Below, one piece after another: positions 1-5,119 of a stretch of 5,676 nt of DNA. Position numbers and translations under genes: made by a program. The DNA is from Chitinophagaceae bacterium (lineage in GTDB: Bacteria > Bacteroidota > Bacteroidia > Chitinophagales > Chitinophagaceae): contig DMRT01000204.1 in assembly GCA_003455235.1 (NCBI GenBank), positions 1 through 5,676 of the forward strand. Reading direction: 5' to 3'. The notes below the pieces were generated by a model. That model did no database searches, was not told the DNA's origin, and saw only the letters and a program-made list of their open reading frames with translations. Positions within the stretch are counted from its first letter, which is position 1, and each line of letters begins with the position of its first letter.

Positions 1-243
1 TTTGAATCCTTCATTGAGGGCGGCACTTTTGCCGTAATTGCGCTGGAATTTTATTCCTTTAATGTTCGCATTCCCGCTGCGGAGTTCTTCAATCACGCTC
101 CACGAATTGTCGGTACTGCCGTCATCCACCATGATCATTTCGTACGAAAAATTATTTTCCGTCATCACCCGGCCGATCCATGCACTCAGTTCAGGCAAAG
201 ATTCATCCTCGTTATAAACCGGTATTACAATTGAAAGGTCCAT
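1..243 (-). CDS. Family 2 glycosyltransferase, N-terminal part (cut by left edge)
   Basis: The first 81 codons of a GT-A fold family 2 glycosyltransferase; the rest lies outside the window. Visible motifs are the opening strand LSIVIPVYNE (residues 3-12), where the nucleotide-sugar site begins, and the nucleotide-binding MVDDGSTDNS near residues 39-48. A later block, FQRNYGKSAALNEGF, is typical of the polyprenyl-phosphate sugar transferase branch (DPM1/GtrB-like), which loads a sugar from a nucleotide donor onto a lipid carrier at the inner face of the cytoplasmic membrane. The second DxD motif and any C-terminal membrane helices are not in view, so the sugar and acceptor cannot be named. The ATG at 241-243 is 9 nt after the stop of the DUF4199 gene, with no Shine-Dalgarno sequence, so it is the third gene of an operon. 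The family call is secure; the lipid-linked subclass is an inference from the motif. Confidence 0.93.
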   Translation of the reverse strand, partial: MDLSIVIPVYNEDESLPELSAWIGRVMTENNFSYEMIMVDDGSTDNSWSVIEELRSGNANIKGIKFQRNYGKSAALNEGFK

Positions 244-252
244 GCCTGTTGT

Positions 253-744
253 TTATTGTTTTCGTTGACTTAAAAAACCAGCGCCCACGGCGGTGATCAA
301 AGCGCCCAGGATGAGGTATTTGAATGTGGTGATCCCCAGCATCATGGGCATAAATATCTTCCGCAGCTGCTGCGCATTGCTTTCGATTTCGGCCGGCGTA
401 TGATTGCCTTCCGCCAAAAGTAGTTTATTATTGGCTGCAATGCCCGACTCCCGGTACGCTGTATCAAAACTAAAGAAGATAAAGGTAAACAGCACCATCA
501 ACAGGGTAACCACAATAAAAGTGCGGAAACCGGTTGAAAAATATTCTTTAAAGGTGGGAGTTCCTTCCTGCGAGCGCATGTATGCCCACAGGCTCCACAC
601 AATGCCGGCCACATACACGCTGTAAATAAGGTACTGCTCGTTGCCGTTGAGGGGATACTTAAGCCCGTAATAAAACAGCAGGATGATGGCGATCATCAGC
701 ATACCGGTGATCAGTCCTCTTTTGGATGCATTTAACGGAAGCAT
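253..744 (-). CDS. DUF4199 family integral membrane protein
   Basis: A 163-residue protein with four hydrophobic segments, roughly residues 11-28, 38-56, 75-95 and 134-158, and a polar stretch (about 96-130) between the third and fourth. The short basic N-terminus (NASKRG) before helix 1 and the basic tail LSQRKQ suggest both ends are cytoplasmic. Length, four-helix layout and the pattern YFSTGFRTFIVVTLL after the second helix fit DUF4199, a Bacteroidota membrane family without an assigned function. No catalytic motif is visible. The start ATG (742-744) follows the dihydroorotase-like gene's TGA with a single base between them (TGATATG), so translation is probably coupled. The next gene, a glycosyltransferase, starts 9 nt after its stop. 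This context suggests a role in envelope glycan or lipid metabolism, perhaps as a membrane partner of the glycosyltransferase; that is inference. Confidence 0.85.
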   Translation of the reverse strand: MLPLNASKRGLITGMLMIAIILLFYYGLKYPLNGNEQYLIYSVYVAGIVWSLWAYMRSQEGTPTFKEYFSTGFRTFIVVTLLMVLFTFIFFSFDTAYRESGIAANNKLLLAEGNHTPAEIESNAQQLRKIFMPMMLGITTFKYLILGALITAVGAGFLSQRKQ

Positions 745-745
745 A

Positions 746-2002
746 TCAGTTCAGTGCTGTTTGTCCTTTATGGATGATGCCGGTTACTTTCCCTTTCAGC
801 TCTTTCCCGGTAAACGGCGAATTCTTTGATTTTGATTTTATCCCCGCGGGGTCGTATGTAAAGGAGGCCGTGGGATTGAACAGGGTGAGACAGGCGTTTT
901 CGCCTTCTTTTATTTCCGGGATGGGAAGCCCGAATATCTTTCTTGTATTCACGGCCTGCATTTCTACAAAAAGCCCGGCAGGTAATCCCAAGCTGGTAAC
1001 AACAGCAAACACTGTTTCCAGGCTGATCATGCCCGGTTTGGCGTATTCAAACTCGCAGGTCTTGGCATCCCAATGCTGTGGCAGGTGATGAGAAGCGATG
1101 CAGTCGATGTTTCCATCCAGCAATGCCTTTCTCATGGCAAGCATGTCTGTTTTATTGCGGAGGGGCGGGTTGAGTTTTAAGTTGGTATCGTATTCCTGCA
1201 GGTCTTCATCGCAGAAGAATACCTGGTAAGGTGTGATGGAACAGCTGACATTTATGCCGCCTTCTTTTGCCCGCCGTATGTATTCCATGCTTTTGGGCGA
1301 TGAAACACCGGTAAAGTGCAGTTTGCTGGCAGCATAGCGGGTGAGCTTGATATCCCTGGCCACCATCAGTTCTTCGGCCATGGCCGGTTTTCCGGGTAAG
1401 CCCATCTGGGTGGAGATGAGTCCTTCATTCATCAGGCCGTTGGCACCAATGCTGGTATCATCGGGCAGTTGTATCACCGTTCCGCCCACTGTTTTCACAT
1501 ATTGCAATGCTTTCAATAATAACCCCGAATTCTGAACCGGGTGTATGCCGTCGCTGAAAGCTATGGCACCTGTCTGCTGCATGTCGTACATCTCCGCCAG
1601 TTCCTTTCCTTCGGTTTGTTTGGTAATGGCGGCGATGGGGTGAATGGAAACGGCTGTGTCTTTTGCCTTGTGTACAATATAATCAACCTGTGGCTTGCTG
1701 TCGGTAACGGGCTGGGTATTGGGGATCAGCATCACGTCGGTGAATCCGCCGGCTGCCGCTGCTTTGGCGCCGGAGGCGATGGTTTCCTTGTATTCCGATC
1801 CCGGGTCGGCAAAATCAGCAAATACATCCATCCAGCCCACGCTCACGCATAGCCCTTTCTCCTCAATCACCTGCCCGGCTTTTTCGGTAATGGCATCAGC
1901 AATCTTTACGATCCTGCCGTCATCGATCAAAATGTCTTTGGTTTGCCCGTTAAAAGGAGAGGAAGAAGAAATTACCTGCGCTTGCTTGATTAATACCTTC
2001 AT
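746..2002 (-). CDS. Dihydroorotase homologue (PyrC-like), probably non-catalytic
   Basis: A 418-residue member of the cyclic amidohydrolase/dihydroorotase superfamily, normal in length for class I enzymes. The scaffold is clear: an N-terminal beta-sandwich strand pair (about 1-50), IPNTQPVTD (93-101), AFSD (148-151), LNPPLRN (277-283) and a C-terminal sandwich ending in GKVTGIIHKG. The chemistry is missing. The usual DxHxHxREPG metal motif reads DVFADFADPG (59-68), so both histidines and the substrate arginine are gone. The His before VS in the HxxHVS motif is Gly232. The TPHH position is TPYQ (257-260). The catalytic aspartate in ATDHAPH is replaced in ASHHLPQ (303-309). True dihydroorotase closes carbamoyl-aspartate to dihydroorotate with bound zinc; this protein should not. 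Similar degenerate homologues are known in Bacteroidota (from memory), and inactive pseudo-dihydroorotases in other bacteria serve as structural partners of aspartate transcarbamoylase. Routine annotation would call it pyrC. It is the first gene of an operon with DUF4199 and a glycosyltransferase. Confidence 0.9.
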   Translation of the reverse strand: MKVLIKQAQVISSSSPFNGQTKDILIDDGRIVKIADAITEKAGQVIEEKGLCVSVGWMDVFADFADPGSEYKETIASGAKAAAAGGFTDVMLIPNTQPVTDSKPQVDYIVHKAKDTAVSIHPIAAITKQTEGKELAEMYDMQQTGAIAFSDGIHPVQNSGLLLKALQYVKTVGGTVIQLPDDTSIGANGLMNEGLISTQMGLPGKPAMAEELMVARDIKLTRYAASKLHFTGVSSPKSMEYIRRAKEGGINVSCSITPYQVFFCDEDLQEYDTNLKLNPPLRNKTDMLAMRKALLDGNIDCIASHHLPQHWDAKTCEFEYAKPGMISLETVFAVVTSLGLPAGLFVEMQAVNTRKIFGLPIPEIKEGENACLTLFNPTASFTYDPAGIKSKSKNSPFTGKELKGKVTGIIHKGQTALN

Positions 2003-2018
2003 TTTTCAGGAGATTGGG

Positions 2019-2050
2019 CAAATATCCTAAAAAAAACTCAGGATGCGAAA
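2019..2050 (-). promoter_or_regulatory. Candidate promoter of the dihydroorotase-like operon
   Basis: Read on the minus strand, GATATTTG (2019-2026) matches the Bacteroidota -7 element TAnnTTTG with one mismatch. TTTC (2047-2050) stands in for the -33 TTTG with a 20-nt spacer. Transcription would begin about 10-14 nt before the ATG at 2002, giving a very short leader without a Shine-Dalgarno sequence. It lies downstream of the terminator of the preceding transcript, where an operon promoter is expected. Both boxes are imperfect, so this is a candidate only. Confidence 0.4.
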
Positions 2051-2069
2051 CCAGGGCTTCATTTCCCGT

Positions 2070-2100
2070 AAATAAAGACAGGAGCCATGGGGCCCCTGTC
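2070..2100 (-). terminator. Rho-independent terminator after the GIN-domain gene
   Basis: On the minus strand a 10-bp stem, GACAGGGGCC paired with GGCTCCTGTC around a CCAT loop (2077-2100), is followed directly by TTTATTT (2070-2076). One stem pair is G-U in the minus-strand RNA but would be an A-C mismatch in plus-strand RNA, and only the minus direction has the T tract, so it acts on leftward transcripts. It starts 32 nt past the stop of the GIN-domain gene and separates that transcript from the dihydroorotase-like operon. Confidence 0.85.
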
Positions 2101-2132
2101 TCATTCAAACTACCTGTTATCCTTTATTAGTA

Positions 2133-2636
2133 TTATTTGTTTACCACGGTTACACCGGCTGTTTTGTGCAGCACCATCAGTTCGGTGTCTTCGCCGGAAC
2201 TGATGCTGATGTCGCCGCTCGACTTCAGGCTTGCTTTACCGCCGCCCACCAGCAATACGCTGATCTTGCCGGAGCGGATGGTGTTGCCGGAGAATACCAC
2301 GGCTTCTTTCTGTACGGTTATTTTTTCCAGCCCGTTCACATGTACTTCCACGGTGATACGTGATTTGTAGTTCATGTCTTTACGGGAAGTGATCTGCAGC
2401 TCGCCGTCTTTTACTGCCAGCTTGATGTCGCCGAACAGCTTTTCTTCGCCCACCAGGTAAATGCCACCTGGCTTTGTATCTTCAATGAGAACCACATCGA
2501 TCTGTGCATCCACATCAATGCTTTTAAAGGACGATACTTCTGTTTTTTTAACTGCCTGTTTTTTTTCGGCAGTTTGTGCAAATACCCCGGTTGATGCAAC
2601 AAGGAGTAATGCGGCAAGGATTGTTTTTACTTTCAT
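2133..2636 (-). CDS. Secreted GIN-domain (DUF2807-like) protein, short form
   Basis: A 167-residue exported protein. Residues 1-20 form a classic signal peptide: basic MKVK, a hydrophobic core (ILAALLLVAS), then the cleavage site VFA|Q. The mature part is rich in beta-strand repeats: SFKSIDVDAQIDVVLIED (36-53), then EKLFGDIKLAVKDGELQITSRKD, then SRITVEVHVNGLEKITVQKEA and repeated short Gly/Ser turns (GGGKASLKSSGDISISSGED). This is the pattern of the GIN/DUF2807 domain, a right-handed beta-helix-like fold once labelled 'auto-transporter adhesin head', here in the periplasm or on the surface. With about 147 mature residues it is shorter than the roughly 200-250 usual for the family. No lipobox cysteine is present. 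The ATG at 2634-2636 is 33 nt after the hemerythrin gene stop, so the two are probably co-transcribed, and a strong terminator follows. The molecular function is unknown; the family call is from the repeat pattern. Confidence 0.75.
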   Translation of the reverse strand: MKVKTILAALLLVASTGVFAQTAEKKQAVKKTEVSSFKSIDVDAQIDVVLIEDTKPGGIYLVGEEKLFGDIKLAVKDGELQITSRKDMNYKSRITVEVHVNGLEKITVQKEAVVFSGNTIRSGKISVLLVGGGKASLKSSGDISISSGEDTELMVLHKTAGVTVVNK

Positions 2637-2669
2637 GGCTTTTGTTTTTTATGGTTATACGATAAATAC

Positions 2670-3353
2670 TTAATCGGCCAGCATGGCGCCTTCTGTAAGT
2701 GATTCGGTAATGAGGGCGAAGCGCTCGTACGGGAGTTCGGCTTCGGCCAGCTGCATCAGTCCGTTGAAAACTCCATCGGGTGCTGTGTTCTTGACCTGTA
2801 TCAGCCAGCTGCTGATTTCGTTGTTGCTCAGTCCACGCATCATCCAGTAGTTGTATGACTGCAGCAGGTCGGGTGAAATCCCGGAGATGATCTGCATGGT
2901 TACGGCATGCAGATCTTCATCGGTGAAATGGTCCCATAAAAGCTTGTTCAGTTCCCTTTCTTCCTTGGCCATGTGTTCCAGGTTAAATACCACGAACTCG
3001 GTGAATGCCACCCGGATGGCGCTGCCCAGTTCTTCTTTTTCTGCAGCAGAGCCGGCAGACTGCAGCATGTTGATTAATGCGGTAAGCCGGTTGCTGAGGA
3101 TGTGATCCTTTACATGTTCTTCGGCAAACAGCGTGGCCACTGATGGTTCCAGTGATTCAATCTTATCGAGGATATTGGTATCCTCGGAATGGGCGTGTTT
3201 GTCGAACAGCTGCACCACCTGGCCAAGGCGACCGGCAATACCGGCGGTTTCTTCCTCATTGCTGAAATCGGTTTGCTGAACCAGGATGGCGGATTCATAG
3301 AGCATTGCTCTGAGTCCTTTATGAATCTGGTAGAAGATGTTGTAACGTTTCAT
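2670..3353 (-). CDS. Hemerythrin HHE-domain protein
   Basis: A 227-residue soluble, largely helical protein. Residues 1-135 carry the hemerythrin diiron signature in order: His11 in IHKGLR (helix A), His53-xxx-Glu57 in KHAHSED (helix B), His80-xxx-His84 in EEHVKDH (helix C) and His127-xxx-Glu131 in LEHMAKEE (helix D). These can supply the ligands for a non-haem diiron site that binds O2 or reacts with NO or peroxide, or serves in iron handling; which of these applies cannot be told. About 90 further residues (140-227) are helical and not part of the core domain, and they include a tryptophan/tyrosine-rich stretch (YNYWMMRGLS). No signal peptide or membrane segment is present, so it is cytoplasmic. 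The ATG at 3351-3353 has an A-rich leader. It is followed after 33 nt by the GIN-domain gene. Confidence 0.85.
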   Translation of the reverse strand: MKRYNIFYQIHKGLRAMLYESAILVQQTDFSNEEETAGIAGRLGQVVQLFDKHAHSEDTNILDKIESLEPSVATLFAEEHVKDHILSNRLTALINMLQSAGSAAEKEELGSAIRVAFTEFVVFNLEHMAKEERELNKLLWDHFTDEDLHAVTMQIISGISPDLLQSYNYWMMRGLSNNEISSWLIQVKNTAPDGVFNGLMQLAEAELPYERFALITESLTEGAMLAD

Positions 3354-3383
3354 GGCTTTACTTTTTTAAAGTGATTGATGGAC

Positions 3384-3415
3384 CAAAATTCCGGATACCT
3401 CGATTTTTTATCAAT
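3384..3415 (-). promoter_or_regulatory. Candidate promoter of the hemerythrin-GIN transcript
   Basis: Minus-strand GAATTTTG (3384-3391) matches TAnnTTTG with one mismatch, and ATTG (3412-3415) lies 20 nt upstream as a partial -33 box. The predicted start is near 3377-3381, about 25 nt before the ATG at 3353. The 111-nt gap (3354-3464) holds nothing else clear. I see no convincing terminator after the DinB gene there, so some read-through into this transcript is possible. Confidence 0.4.
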
Positions 3416-3464
3416 GAACAGCTGAATGAAATGATGAAGCAGGCGGATGAACTGTATTTTCAGA

Positions 3465-4085
3465 TCAGGCCATCACCCGGTTTGCCGGCCGGTAAAGCGG
3501 TACGGTTTTTTCCGGCTGGTATCCGGCAGCTTTCATGGCCCGTTCGGCCTGCGATATATGGCGGTTGATATGGGCGGTGTAAAACAGCAGCACATCACCC
3601 AGTTTCAGTTTAATGAACGAAGCAATGGAGATGGGAATGCGGATGCTGTTCAGGTTTTTCTTCCGGGAGAGAATAAGGAGCTGCTGCAGCTGTTCCTGCT
3701 GGCTGATGAATTCGCTGAGCACCTGGGTGCTGTTCAGCTGCCCGGCCGGACGGTGTGCTTTGGGAGCGTTCATTTTTTTGGTTGGGTTGCCCGAGAGGTC
3801 CGTCAGCATAAGTTTGTAAAAATAATTACCCAGCCAGCCGCTCTTAAAATGCGTGTAGTACAGTTCTTCCTTTTCACGGCCGATGGCTTTTTCTATGGCG
3901 GGCAGGTAATAGCGGCCATAACTGTTTAGGTGTTCCAGGCACTGGGCAGCACTCCATTTACCGGGGCCGGGTTGCGCCGTGAAAAATTCAGCGGGCTGTA
4001 GCTGCCATTCGCTGATGGCTTTGTTGAGCAGGATTTCTGTTTGTGTAAACAGGTTGTCCAGTAATACTTTTGATTGATACTTCAT
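3465..4085 (-). CDS. DinB-superfamily protein (putative metal-dependent four-helix bundle)
   Basis: A 206-residue cytoplasmic protein. The DinB/YfiT-type fold is shown by GPGKWSAAQCLEHLNSYGRYY (about 40-60), the conserved Trp-Ser...His helix, and by FYTAHINRHISQAERA near 168-183. His52 together with His172-xxx-His176 would form the metal-binding triad of this superfamily. Members include bacillithiol or mycothiol transferases and many uncharacterised, damage- or stress-linked proteins; no specific substrate can be read here. The start is taken as ATG 4083-4085. An in-frame TTG at 4107-4109 would add eight residues, but it precedes an A-rich leader typical of untranslated DNA, so it is less likely. 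The C-terminal tail after residue 185 (GYQPEKTVPLYRPANRVMA) is probably unstructured. It is probably a single-gene transcript between the regulator gene and the hemerythrin gene. Confidence 0.85.
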   Translation of the reverse strand: MKYQSKVLLDNLFTQTEILLNKAISEWQLQPAEFFTAQPGPGKWSAAQCLEHLNSYGRYYLPAIEKAIGREKEELYYTHFKSGWLGNYFYKLMLTDLSGNPTKKMNAPKAHRPAGQLNSTQVLSEFISQQEQLQQLLILSRKKNLNSIRIPISIASFIKLKLGDVLLFYTAHINRHISQAERAMKAAGYQPEKTVPLYRPANRVMA

Positions 4086-4106
4086 AATAATTGTTTTTTG
4101 TTGACA

Positions 4107-4114
4107 CAAAATTG
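4107..4114 (-). promoter_or_regulatory. Candidate -7 element for the DinB gene
   Basis: Minus-strand CAATTTTG matches TAnnTTTG with one mismatch and sits 21 nt before the ATG at 4085. No acceptable TTTG lies at the -33 spacing of 19-20 nt, which would make this a weak or activator-dependent promoter. A palindrome (4137-4150) is centred about 40 nt upstream of the predicted start. Confidence 0.35.
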
Positions 4115-4136
4115 TTCTGTCTTCAAAAACTAATTA

Positions 4137-4150
4137 TTGGTAAATACCAA
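4137..4150. promoter_or_regulatory. FNR/CRP-like palindrome, possible operator
   Basis: TTGGTAAATACCAA is a perfect inverted repeat with 6-bp arms and a 2-bp centre. Compared with the FNR-type box TTGAT-N4-ATCAA it keeps 8 of the 10 specified bases (TTGgT-AAAT-AcCAA). It lies in the 166-nt gap between the regulator gene (stop at 4252) and the DinB gene (start at 4085). Its centre is about -40 relative to the start predicted from the -7 element at 4107-4114, the usual site for class II activation by this protein family. The palindrome is directly seen; its use as an operator is inference. Confidence 0.45.
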
Positions 4151-4251
4151 GATTTTCGGCGGAATTATCTGAACTGTATAGAAAGACAGGCGGCATAGAA
4201 CATTCAGATGTGACTTCTATGTCTGCAATATGCCTATGTGGTTCAAATTCT

Positions 4252-4833
4252 TCAGAGTCTTATTTTCCCAAGCAGCTTACTGAAGTTGGTGGCATCCATG
4301 CCGAGGTAGTTGGCGATGTATTTGTGCGGGATCATGTTGAGGATATGCGGACTGCGTTTCATCAATGCCCTGAACTTTTCTTCGGCAGTAAAGCATTGTA
4401 CTTCAATCATCCGTTCCAGCACTCCGGCAAAGGCGTAATTGGTGGAGATGCGGATGAGGTGCTCAATGGAATGATGCGCTTTCATCAGTTCGTCGAGTTG
4501 CCTGAACCCGGTTTTTAAAAAAGTACAAGGCGTCAGCGTTTCTACAAAAAAACGGGAAGGGGTCTGCGTCAGAAAACTATCGGCCACACCCCCGAAAGAA
4601 GGTGCATATGTGAACACAATCGTAGCTTCCCGGTCCTGTTCATCATAATAATATACCCGCTGGATGCCTTCGGTGATGAAATACAGGCTCCGTTCCACTT
4701 CACCCGACCGGGTAAGGATTGTTTTGCGGGGGGCCTGTTCTTCCTGCCAGATGGAAAGGAAAGCCTCCAGGGCGGCATCTCCCGGATGATAAATGGATGT
4801 GACAGATTTTCTGAGTATCTCGGTTTGGCTCAT
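4252..4833 (-). CDS. Crp/Fnr-family transcriptional regulator
   Basis: A 193-residue regulator with an N-terminal cyclic-nucleotide-binding-like beta-roll and a C-terminal winged helix. The beta-roll reads from about residue 25: TRSGEVERSLYFITEGIQRVYYYDEQDREATIVFTYAPS, then FVETLTPCTFLKT. The long dimerisation helix follows (FRQLDELMKAHHSIEHLIR). The helix-turn-helix is IPHKYIANYLGMDATNFSKLLGKI at the very end. It lacks the N-terminal cysteine cluster of true FNR and the Arg-Thr/Ser pair of the cAMP phosphate cassette, so neither oxygen sensing through Fe-S nor cAMP binding is expected; the effector is unknown. This short form is common in Bacteroidota, usually in many paralogues. The ATG at 4831-4833 is chosen because longer in-frame starts lie beyond the tRNA gene. 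AGGAT just before it may help ribosome binding. It lies only 36 nt after the tRNA terminator. Confidence 0.9.
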   Translation of the reverse strand: MSQTEILRKSVTSIYHPGDAALEAFLSIWQEEQAPRKTILTRSGEVERSLYFITEGIQRVYYYDEQDREATIVFTYAPSFGGVADSFLTQTPSRFFVETLTPCTFLKTGFRQLDELMKAHHSIEHLIRISTNYAFAGVLERMIEVQCFTAEEKFRALMKRSPHILNMIPHKYIANYLGMDATNFSKLLGKIRL

Positions 4834-4838
4834 ATCCT

Positions 4839-4856
4839 GTAAAGTAGAGATTTTAC
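4839..4856. repeat. Short inverted repeat before the Crp/Fnr-type gene
   Basis: GTAAA and TTTAC arms (5 bp each, 8-nt spacer) lie 5 nt upstream of the regulator's start codon. The dyad could be an autoregulatory site, but arms this short and AT-rich arise easily by chance. No convincing promoter is found in the 36-nt gap between the terminator and the start codon. Confidence 0.2.
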
Positions 4857-4869
4857 TGCAGGTGGTAAT

Positions 4870-4902
4870 AAAAAAGCCTCTGCAAATGCAAAGGCTTTTT
4901 TT
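4870..4902 (-). terminator. Intrinsic terminator of tRNA-Pro
   Basis: On the minus strand, AGCCTTTGCA and TGCAGAGGCT (4875-4896) form a 10-bp stem with a TT loop. One pair is U-G in the minus-strand RNA; plus-strand RNA would have a mismatch there. It is followed by TTTTTTATT and preceded by a run of seven A, so it is symmetrical enough to work in both directions. It begins one base after the tRNA 3' end, so the primary transcript needs trimming of the hairpin. Confidence 0.9.
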
Positions 4903-4903
4903 G

Positions 4904-4977
4904 TCGGGACGACTGGATTCGAACCAGCGACCACACGCCCCCCAGACGTGTGCGCTACCGGGCTGCGCTACGTCCCG
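4904..4977 (-). tRNA. tRNA-Pro, anticodon GGG
   Basis: A complete 74-nt cloverleaf. The acceptor CGGGACG pairs perfectly with CGTCCCG, and the discriminator is A. The D arm is GCGC...GCGC with loop AGCCCGGTA. The anticodon stem CACGT/GCGTG has one wobble pair, with loop CTGGGGG giving anticodon GGG (plus-strand positions 4941-4943) followed by G37, as expected for proline tRNA. The T arm GCTGG/CCAGT carries loop TTCGAAT. It closely resembles the E. coli proline tRNA (GGG) in acceptor start and D arm. The 3' CCA is not encoded (CAA follows), so it is added by the nucleotidyltransferase. It reads proline CCC and CCU codons. It has its own promoter and terminator. Confidence 0.97.
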
Positions 4978-4989
4978 AACAAGGAGTTG

Positions 4990-5020
4990 CAAATGTACTG
5001 GCAATTCGCAAGATTTCAAA
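4990..5020 (-). promoter_or_regulatory. Promoter of tRNA-Pro, Bacteroidota consensus
   Basis: On the minus strand TTTG (5017-5020) and TACATTTG (4990-4997) match the Bacteroidota -33/-7 consensus TTTG / TAnnTTTG perfectly, with a 19-nt spacer. Transcription should start a few nucleotides upstream of the tRNA 5' end at 4977, leaving a very short leader for RNase P. This is the strongest promoter signal in the window and supports the phylum assignment. Confidence 0.85.
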
Positions 5021-5054
5021 AACCAGGGCATAATCATTTTAATCAACTATTGGT

Positions 5055-5062
5055 TACTTTTG
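5055..5062 (+). promoter_or_regulatory. Candidate -7 element for the response regulator gene
   Basis: TACTTTTG matches TAnnTTTG perfectly, 57 nt before the ATG at 5120. No good TTTG is found 19-20 nt upstream (TTTT at 5037-5040 is only 14 nt away), so the -33 half is weak. Predicted transcripts would have a leader of about 50 nt. It is divergent from the tRNA promoter, with the two -7 boxes about 57 nt apart. Confidence 0.5.
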
Positions 5063-5119
5063 ATCATCTGCCTGCATGGCATTGCCCGTGCCGGTTCACA
5101 TAAAAGAGATTTAAAACAC

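Noticed and set aside
1541..1852. Plus-strand open frames across the dihydroorotase-like gene (such as 1541-1852, 1695-2030 and 726-1088).
   Set aside because: They are antisense shadows of a gene with clear family motifs. Their predicted proteins have biased, low-information composition and no recognisable motif.
3360..3372. The dyad ACTTT-TTT-AAAGT just before the hemerythrin gene.
   Set aside because: It is a simple AT-rich hairpin in an A-rich leader, too short to claim a function.
4086..4109. An alternative TTG start for the DinB-like gene, adding eight residues.
   Set aside because: The added codons (MCQQKTII) are A-rich leader sequence without family similarity, and they overlap the candidate -7 box. 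The ATG at 4085 is a better start.
4194..4221. An inverted repeat, CATAGAA and TTCTATG, 14 nt apart, downstream of the Crp/Fnr-type gene.
   Set aside because: The 7-bp AT-rich stem has a large loop and no T tract, so it is not a convincing terminator. No other clear terminator was found for that gene.
4210..4518. A plus-strand open frame of 102 residues opposite the end of the Crp/Fnr-type gene.
   Set aside because: It is mostly antisense to the conserved helix-turn-helix coding region, with no promoter or family signal.
4904..4977. The tRNA gene as an integration site for a mobile element.
   Set aside because: No repeat of the tRNA 3' end, integrase or phage gene is seen in the window, and neighbouring genes look like ordinary chromosome.
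4834..5046. An N-terminal extension of the Crp/Fnr-type gene to an ATG at 5046, giving 264 residues.
   Set aside because: The extension reads straight through the terminator and the entire tRNA-Pro gene. The family's normal length and fold start at the ATG at 4833.
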